DNA of 64,000 nt from Misgurnus anguillicaudatus. Lineage: Eukaryota > Chordata > Actinopteri > Cypriniformes > Cobitidae. Both the position numbers and the translations under genes were made by a program. Shown here in pieces: positions 57,410-64,000 of the stretch. Within the stretch, counting starts at the first letter, position 1. Every line of letters starts with the position of its first letter. The DNA is taken from positions 48,074,001 to 48,138,000 of the forward strand of contig NC_073358.2 in NCBI RefSeq assembly GCF_027580225.2, given 5' to 3'. Under the pieces are notes generated by a model. It ran no database searches and had not been told where the DNA came from. It was given only the letters and a program-made list of their open reading frames with translations.

Positions 57410-58930
57410 GTCTGATCGCGTCTCGGTTCCTCCGATATGATCGCGTCCCGGTTCCCCGTTCTAATCAGGTCCCAGGTTCTTGGTTCCCTCAGTCTGAATG
57501 GGCCCCGGTTCCCCTGGTCTGAACGCGTCCCTGTTCCCCGTCTGATCACTTCCCAGTTCCCCCGGTCTGAACTCTTCCCTGTTCCCCGCCTGATCACATC
57601 CCAGTTCCCCTGGTGTGATGTGTGATCGCGTCCCGGGTCCCCCGGTCTGAACGCGTCCTGGTTCCCCCGGTCTGGTCGTATCCCGGTTCCCCTGGTCTGA
57701 TCACATCCCGGTTCTCCTGGTCTGAACCCATCCCTGTTCCCGTCCGATCGCAACCCGGTTCCCCTGGTGTGATGTCTGATCGCATCCCGGTTCCACCGGT
57801 CTGAATGTGTTCCTGAATCCCGTCTGGACGCGTCCCAGTTCCCTTGGTGTAATGTGTGATCACGTCCCGGTTCCCCCGGTCTGAACGCATCCTGGTTCCC
57901 CCTGTCTGCTCACAACCCAGTTCCCTTGGTGTGATGTGTAATCACGTCCCGGTTCTCCCGGTCTGATCCCATCCCTGTTCCTAATCTGATCGCAACCCGG
58001 TTCCCCCGGTCTGAACCCGTCCCTGTTTCCCATCTGATCACATCCCGGTTCCCCCAGTCTGAACGCATCCTGGTTCCCCCTGTCTGCTCGCGTCCCGGTT
58101 CCCCCAGTCTGAAAGCATCCTGGTTCCCCCTGTCTGCTCGCGTCCCGGTTCCCCTGGTCTGATCGTGTCCCGGTTCCACGGTCTAATCACATCCCGGTTC
58201 CCCCGGTGTTATCGCGTCCTGGTTCCCCCTGTTTGAACGCATCCTGGTTCCCCCTGTCTGCTCGCAACCCAGTTCCCCTGGTGTGATGTGTGATCACGTC
58301 CCGTTTCTCCCAGTCTGATCCCGTCCCTGTTCCTAATCTGATTGCAACCCGATTCCCCCGGTCTGAACCCGTCCCTGTTTCCCATCTGATCACATCCCGG
58401 TTCCCCCAGTCTGAACGCATCCTGGTTCCACCTGTCTGCTCGCGTCCTGGTTCCCCCAGTCTGAAAGCATCCTGGTTTCCCCTGTCTGCTCGCGTCCCGG
58501 TTCCCCCAGTCTGAAAGCATCCTGGTTCCCCCTGTCTGCTATCGTCCCGATTCCCCTGGTCTGATCGTGTCCCGGTTCCCCCGGTCTAATCACATCCCGG
58601 TTGCCCCAGTGTTATTGCGTCCCGGTTCCCCTGGTCTGATCGCGTCCTGGTTCCCCAGGTCTGAACGCGTCCCGGTTCCCCAGGTCTGAACGCGTCCCAG
58701 TTCCCCAGGTCTGAACGCGTCCCGGTTCCCACGGTCTGATTCCGTCCCGGTTCCCCAGGTCTGATAGGGTCCCAGTTTCCCTGGTCTGAATGCGTCCCGG
58801 TTCCCCAAGCGTCCCGGTTCCCCAAGCGTCCCGGTTCCCCCGGTCAAATCACATCCCGGTTTTCTCGGCCTGATCACATCCCGGTTTCCCCAGTCTGATC
58901 ACGTCCCAGTTTCCCCGGTCTGATTGCATT
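57410..58930. repeat. 25-bp minisatellite, about 60 copies, strand-asymmetric
   Basis: The consensus is close to CCCGGTTCCCC(C/A)GGTCTGAACGCGT. Three adjacent near-identical units occur at about 58660-58735, and variants with ATCACAT in place of AACGCGT are mixed in. The plus strand is rich in C runs and the minus strand in GGGG...GGG runs, so two neighbouring units give four G-runs. The unit is not a multiple of three, so the long minus-strand Gly-Asn-Arg-Asp frames only survive through low stop-codon content. CpG is frequent in the CGCG part. Confidence 0.97.
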
Positions 58931-60949
58931 CCAGAGGCAGATGCATTCCGGTTCTTCAGGTGAAGGCAGCATCTTTTTAGTTTGTGATAAACATTGCATC
59001 TACTTTGATGAGGACGTATGATGTCGTATGATGTGTAGTAGTGGTGTCCCATTTCTTAGGGAAATATTTTAACCCTTGGGTGAGGGGTAGGGGAATAAAA
59101 TTCAGTGGGAATTTGGACTTAATTGTGTTCTGCTTTATTCAAAATATTCTGAGTTATTGTATTTACACCAAATAAAAATGTCTGTGTCTGTGCACGTATT
59201 GCGTGTGAAAAACACGTCTGCCCACAACATGCGAAACATCAACGCTCAATAAATTAACCGCCAGCTGCCAACTAACTGCCACAGGAAAGCGGGTAACCGA
59301 TGCTTCACCTCCATGACTGCTTAGACATGTCTCTGTTGGCCTCACAGAAAACTCTCTCAAAGCAACTTTGACACCACACATACCTTCAAAAGGAATATTT
59401 AATCAGCTCAGCGTGAAGGCCTGCCATTTGCCGTCGACGATTTCTTCCCTCTGTAAATTTCCCTCATCTTTCAACCCTCCCAAAACACACCCACTCACTG
59501 AGACCGTGACTCTTTCACAATTGTATACTTACATGAACTGAAAGTCACTTTGAATAAAAGCATCTGCCAAATGCGTAAATCATAGCCGTGCAATTTCACA
59601 ATGCACAATTTCCTCAACAAAACAACAAAAACTAATATGCCACTGAGCTCTCACCGTTATTTCAAAATTTACATTTTTATATAAATGTTAAAGCTGCAAT
59701 CTGTAACTTTTTAGTAAAAAAATAACAAAAACATTTGATTGGACATGTACATAAAGATCAGTATTCAAATCTACCTCCTTACTTTACATTCACAGCGGCA
59801 AGCTTATAATACTGATTTATAATATAATAGCCAAATATCCTCCTTTCCTTAACAATTATACATTATTGGTTGTGTAGAAATCTCAATTTCAAAAACATTG
59901 TCCCTTGGTTTTGTGGTTCAGAGTCACAAATGTGGTTACATTAATAATCATGGTTAAACTACACAGCATTTTTTCTAAATGTTCTCATCAAATATGTTTT
60001 TATCGAAATGGTCAGTTACATTTATACCACAGGACGTAATGGACATATTTGATATTTTGACACATTTACATTCACTGGTTACATAAATGATGCAGTCGAC
60101 ATGACGCACTTAAGTACCAAAATGAATCATATTCATGTCTTGGTGTACTCAGGTACTCATACTTTCGACTTCCCTGTTTTCTGTATAACTCTTTCTCTAT
60201 CCCAATCAAACATTTCCTTCCCCTTGCTCTTTAAATATTTATCCTGGATCCTGCAAGCACGGTGTCAGAGGTTTCTTCAAACATGCTGGATCAAATCAAC
60301 ACCCATTTTCCATTCAGGCCTGTTGAGAAACACTCTGGCTGGGAGAGAATTGGGGTCCTGGGGAGCCAGACGCGGTGGGAGTCCATTCTCAGACACGCTG
60401 CTTACACAAACAGTCCCCTCGACGTGACTACCTGCCCGTATGCTGGCCCTTTAAGAGCCCAACACTTTGCACCATGGCCTTCGTCCCCAGAGAAGACAGG
60501 CTGTAATCCCACTAAACAAATAAGCTCTAGAAAAAGAGTGACAGAAAAGTGAAAACAGGGTGCCGGTCTGCGGCAAATCCCTCACCTTGAGATCAAATAG
60601 AGGGATCATTGTTATATAGAGAGAGATATACAAGAACAGTGACAGAGACACATTTTTATCTAGTTGGCCATGTTTCACTGTTTACGATGTACTCTGTCTA
60701 CTGGGGTTAAACTGGTTCACGGAAATGTTTGACACATTATTATGACTTTATCAGATTTAAAGGGATAGTTGACTGAAAACTCAAACCTGTTTAAAATTCT
60801 TTGTTCTGATAAACACAAATGTAGATATTTTGAAGAATGTTTGTCACAAAGCAGATCTGGGGCACTGTTCACTTTAAATGCTTATATCTTCTGTATGCGA
60901 ATGTTGATTCATACCAAAATGCTTTTTTGCATAGTTGTGTTTAACATAT
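58931..60949. other. Mixed DNA with repeat scraps
   Basis: 59545-59580 is a SINE tail; 59688-59720 begins like a TTAA MITE (TTAAAGCTGCAATCTGTAAC); 59905-59937 is an end of the TGTGACC MITE. 60240-60560 is balanced unique DNA with overlapping 96- and 108-codon frames that have no recognisable domains. 60758-60850 is a MITE fragment (AAAGGGATAGTTGACTG). Confidence 0.4.
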
Positions 60950-61200
60950 GAAAACATCTCGGGTTACGTATGTAACTCTTGTTACCTGAGAAGGGAACGA
61001 GACGTTGCGTCTCCCCATACTTCCTGCATCCATGTAACACCATCTTTGGCAATATTTCAGATAGCGATATATTTCCTGGCTCCTGCATCAACCTGTCTTT
61101 GTCGTTAAGCCTCACAATTGGTTGAATTTGATATACACGTTCAGACGCACTTACCCTTGGAGGCGCGAGTTCCCTTGAAAGGGAACTGTAACAATGTATC
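60950..61200. repeat. Repeat with GGGTTACGTATGTAAC end
   Basis: CTCGGGTTACGTATGTAAC, GAGAAGGGAACGAGACG and the closing GGCGCGAGTTCCCTTGAAAG follow the order of a common cyprinid interspersed repeat. The first word is itself nearly palindromic. The 101-codon minus frame over it is not a gene. Confidence 0.55.
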
Positions 61201-61356
61201 TTTAAAGGTAACACAATGTAATCTTGCTCTCACTTGAAATGTGTCCACACATTTAGTCCTTGAATTTGAGGGAATTGGACATTGAAAGTCCTTGAAAGGT
61301 CTTTGATTTTGAAGTTAACTAAGGTGTGGGAACCCTGATTAATGCAAAATCTTTAA

Positions 61357-61815
61357 AGGGGACAGAGAATGAAAAACCATTTTTACCTTGTCTTTGTTGA
61401 ATAATGGTAGTCTACCCAGATTCACAAACATACAAAAAGTGCTAAACATGCTAAACATCTTAGTCTCATAGAAATTCCTCTTTTAAAAATGTCAGCCAGA
61501 AAACAACCCAATCTAAAAAACTGATGCTTATGACATCACAGGCATCTAACAGCCCCTCCACTTTAAAATAATTGGCTACATTTTTTGAGTGGCAGCAAAG
61601 TCAGCCAATCAGTAATGAGATTGCGAGTTAAGCCAGTAGGGGGAGCCAAATAGGTGCAAAACCACTTGTTTAAAATCCCCCACCCTAATAGAGCTACCTG
61701 AGAGAGGTTTTTAGGAAGCTTCTAAGGTATTACAGACCCAAACTAAATTTTTTTTGTCTACATGTCACATCACAGAACAAGGATAAATACTCCGTTCAAC
61801 CATTCTATGTCACCT
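61357..61815. mobile_element. TTAA MITE (AGGGGACAGAGAATG)
   Basis: TTAA flanks both sides (61353-61356, 61816-61819). Left AGGGGACAGAGAATGAAA and right ACCATTCTATGTCACCT are worn inverted ends. Carries GCCAGTAGGGGGAGCC (61632-61647), a partial CTCF-like motif, and ATGACATCACAGGCATC. Confidence 0.75.
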
Positions 61816-61819
61816 TTAA

Positions 61820-62871
61820 GATGTTCTGTTGTTAAACATTCCCATGCTTTCTTGTATATGTCTTACCATAAAACTAATTATGAGTTTATTTTCACAAACT
61901 GAAAAAAAATCGTCTGTGATGATCAATATCACGGCACAGATGCTGTCCGTACACATAAAGAGAAAATAACCTCCTTACCTTCATCGCTTCTTGATTTTCT
62001 CGGTTTATTATACCAACCGAATATAAATGTTTGCAATTTACTCCATGTACCCTGCTGCTCATTGATTATTATGTATGACCATATTCACATGATTATTTGC
62101 TCGCGGCAAATCCATAATCTGCTAGCTGCACGGGTACACATGCATGCTTATTTTCCACCCATTAGCTAAAGGTCAGAGAGGACTATTGTACAGTTTTCCA
62201 GGCATATTTTGTGTGAAGGACCTGCAGTGATTTAAATAAGTGATCTTGTGTGAATATTTATTTTTTTACTGTTAGTCTCAGTAAACCAGAACCTGTCGTC
62301 CTAAAACATGCAATTTTGTGTAAATGACATGCAGATCTGAGTTCGAACCGACTCTCATTCATTTGCATTGTTAGTGCGGCTACGATTCTTTTGTATTAAA
62401 CATTTTGCCTTTAGAGAAAAGGGAATTCGAGCAATTTTATGTGCCACTTTCTAAGTGGCACAAAACCTTACAAGATGTCCTAAACCTTAAATCCTTAAAC
62501 GTGCCCTCTAATCCACTGCAGGACCATTACGAGTCGAAACAAGAACAAATGTTTATTTGAAGATCTCCCTGGCAGGGCCTTGAGAGATTCACAACATTAC
62601 GAATGCGTGTACGTCACTGAGCTATATCTACATATATAGTCTTTGACACGACACGACTCTGAACAGAACATGCAAATACCATGTGACATCAAATATGATG
62701 TGACCGTCTACAGCAAACGCAAGTACTAAGACACAAATGCCAACAAATGACAGAGTGCATCTGTGATGTTTGTTCTTCCAAATGTTCAAAAATATTCATC
62801 TAGACAAATTTCATGTCAACTATTCAAGGATAAACAGAACCTTTAGAAGATAAAAGTACAAGCAAAGGACC
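61820..62871. other. Unique DNA, possible conserved non-coding element
   Basis: 62040-62290 has homeodomain-type words (TTGATTATTATG, CATGATTATTTG, TGATTTAAATAAG) in complex, non-repeated sequence with no open frame, which is the usual look of a vertebrate conserved non-coding element. The rest has no signal. Confidence 0.3.
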
Positions 62872-62875
62872 TTAA

Positions 62876-63244
62876 AGGTGCATTGTGTAACTTTCGAAGG
62901 ATCTCTTGACAAAAAATGCAATATAATATACATAGCTATATTATTAATGGTGTATAAGACCTTACCTAATGAACTGTATTGTTTTTATCTACCTACACCA
63001 CGGGTCTCCTAACATGGAAGTCGCCATTTTGCACGCCATGTTTCTACGGTACCCCTAAATGGACAAACTGCTCTATAGAGTGTGTTTTGTTACTACGTTG
63101 TCTCAGAGGATGACATGTTTGTCCTGCGGCAGCTATCGTAGCTTCTCTATGCGGTTCGAAAGGGAGGGGTGAGTTGTGCACTGAGCCGTTGGTTGTAATT
63201 TTCAGTCTCACCGCTATGTTGCTGAAAATCTACAAACTGGACCT
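62876..63244. mobile_element. TTAA MITE (AGGTGCA family), copy 3
   Basis: AGGTGCATTGTGTAACTTTC to GGACCT, flanked by TTAA (62872-62875, 63245-63248). It matches 9886-10125 directly and 3446-3817 in the opposite orientation, sharing ACATGGAAGTCGCCATTTTG, AGCTTCTCTATGCG and GAGCCGTTGGTTG. The right tip (AACTGGACCT) has drifted from the left tip. Confidence 0.9.
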
Positions 63245-63723
63245 TTAAATAACCGAAAACATCACTGATTAAAGAGTGCTAGTCAAATCTTCAAATGTTT
63301 ACAAATGTTCTGCATTGAAATTTAGCTGAAACGTATCAAAGACACAAAATGCTACGTTCGACTTGCGGTAGGTTACCAAAGCTCTGCATTTGCATTTCTT
63401 GTTATTGTTAGTGTCATCTCATCATAATGCATCGATTTGTCTTAACAAAACAGTTTTGTGTAATGCAGAATAACACCTGGGCACCCAGCGGGGCAAAATT
63501 TGTTACTGTGGGACAGACAAGAGCAGCATCTTATCAATGCTTTCTTTTCCGGCGAGCGCTTGTTTGAGTTTAGCACTTCCAGCAATGACTCAATGGACTG
63601 TAAAGATCCTATTTTAAAACTAGAAAAGAAGTCATTTTGACACATTCAAGCTGGTTTTACACTATGCATGCTTGGTTTTTGCACTTTCTAGAAGCTTCTA
63701 GGCTTGAAAAGACCTGATCAAAA
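63245..63723. other. Non-coding interval
   Basis: No repeat ends or credible frames. The 67-codon minus frame at 63442-63645 has no features. Confidence 0.35.
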
Positions 63724-64000
63724 ATGGGGCTGTGACGGTTGTCATTACCACCGCACTACCGCAATGGTGCACCACCAACGCAGTGGTGAAGTGCGACCCG
63801 CGGTGGTGTGCACGCATTTTTGTATTATATAAATTACAAAGGTTTCATTGGCATCTTTAATTCAAACGACCCAGCCGACCACGTTCCAATTATCATTAAA
63901 TATATTTTTGGGTGACCGCAGGCACCCGCTCATTTTGGATCAACCCCCGCATCACTGGTGCATGTCATAAACTATGACAAATATAAAGTACAGTTTTGCC
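63724..64000. mobile_element. Start of a hAT-like element, cut by window edge
   Basis: GGGGCTGTGACGGTTGTCAT, then repeated accACCGC / GCGGTGG words, resembles the left end of a fish hAT type with CTGTGACGG tips (compare 17640). The right end lies beyond the window. Confidence 0.45.

Noticed and set aside
57352..58877. Long minus-strand frames rich in Gly-Asn-Arg-Asp (up to 103 codons), collagen- or RTX-like at first sight
   Set aside because: They translate a 25-bp minisatellite; the unit is not a multiple of three, frames overlap in different phases, and there is no start or splice context.
60101..60552. Overlapping 108- and 96-codon frames as exons
   Set aside because: No recognisable protein and no consistent splice sites; the second frame lacks an ATG at its start.

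Overview
The window looks like intergenic or intronic DNA from a teleost fish, most likely a cyprinid. The evidence is the very high density of small cut-and-paste DNA transposons and MITEs with teleost-type ends (hAT elements with 8-bp target duplications, TTAA-flanked MITEs, a Harbinger-like element with TTA duplications, a Tc1-like element), plus long (CA)n, (GA)n and (TA)n microsatellites and a tRNA-derived SINE. I found no host protein-coding gene that can be defended, no rRNA or functional tRNA gene, and no prokaryotic or CRISPR structure. Nearly all open frames are chance frames or repeat translations. The family assignments are recognition from sequence; no database was searched.

Layout. 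0.9-2.7 kb: a non-autonomous hAT followed by a hairpin-ended element. 3.4-8.9 kb: a TTAA MITE, then a 3.3-kb hAT-like element interrupted by a second kind of hairpin-ended element, then another hAT MITE. 9.2-12.9 kb: a (CA)n tract, repeat fragments, a nine-copy tandem array of about 207 bp, and a MITE. 14-19.9 kb: nested MITEs, a hAT, and the first of three TTAA-flanked long-inverted-repeat elements. 21-26.6 kb: a duplicated repeat module whose copies carry different insertions. 29.2-31.7 kb: a Harbinger-like element invaded by two hATs and abutted by a TTAA MITE. 32.6-36 kb: the second TTAA long-inverted-repeat element, an element with a decayed coding exon, and a palindromic MITE. 36.4-39.6 kb: a (TA)n array split by a Tc1-like transposon and a hAT. 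39.8-41.4 kb: a SINE and the second hairpin-ended element, which keeps a 96-codon frame. 42-50 kb: MITEs and a large repeat. 50.6-52.6 kb: a hAT with a perfect target duplication and the third TTAA long-inverted-repeat element. 54-55.7 kb: a MITE with arms of about 270 bp. 57.4-58.9 kb: a G/C-asymmetric 25-bp minisatellite. 61-64 kb: further MITEs.

The only recognisable proteins belong to mobile elements. They are a Tc1/mariner DD34E transposase split by a -1 frameshift in a run of seven A (36868-37862), a small frame resembling the N-terminal (core-binding) domain of Crypton-type tyrosine recombinases (40860-41150, with a broken copy at 2193-2450), a decayed exon of a YqaJ-associated transposon protein (34593-34844), and a 12-codon THAP-like start preserved in the TTAA-flanked family.

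The most interesting signal is the hairpin-ended element type. Each element has short inverted repeats around its body and a long hairpin just outside one of them. The hairpin of one copy has perfect 44-bp arms, and two copies show a compensatory base change in both arms.
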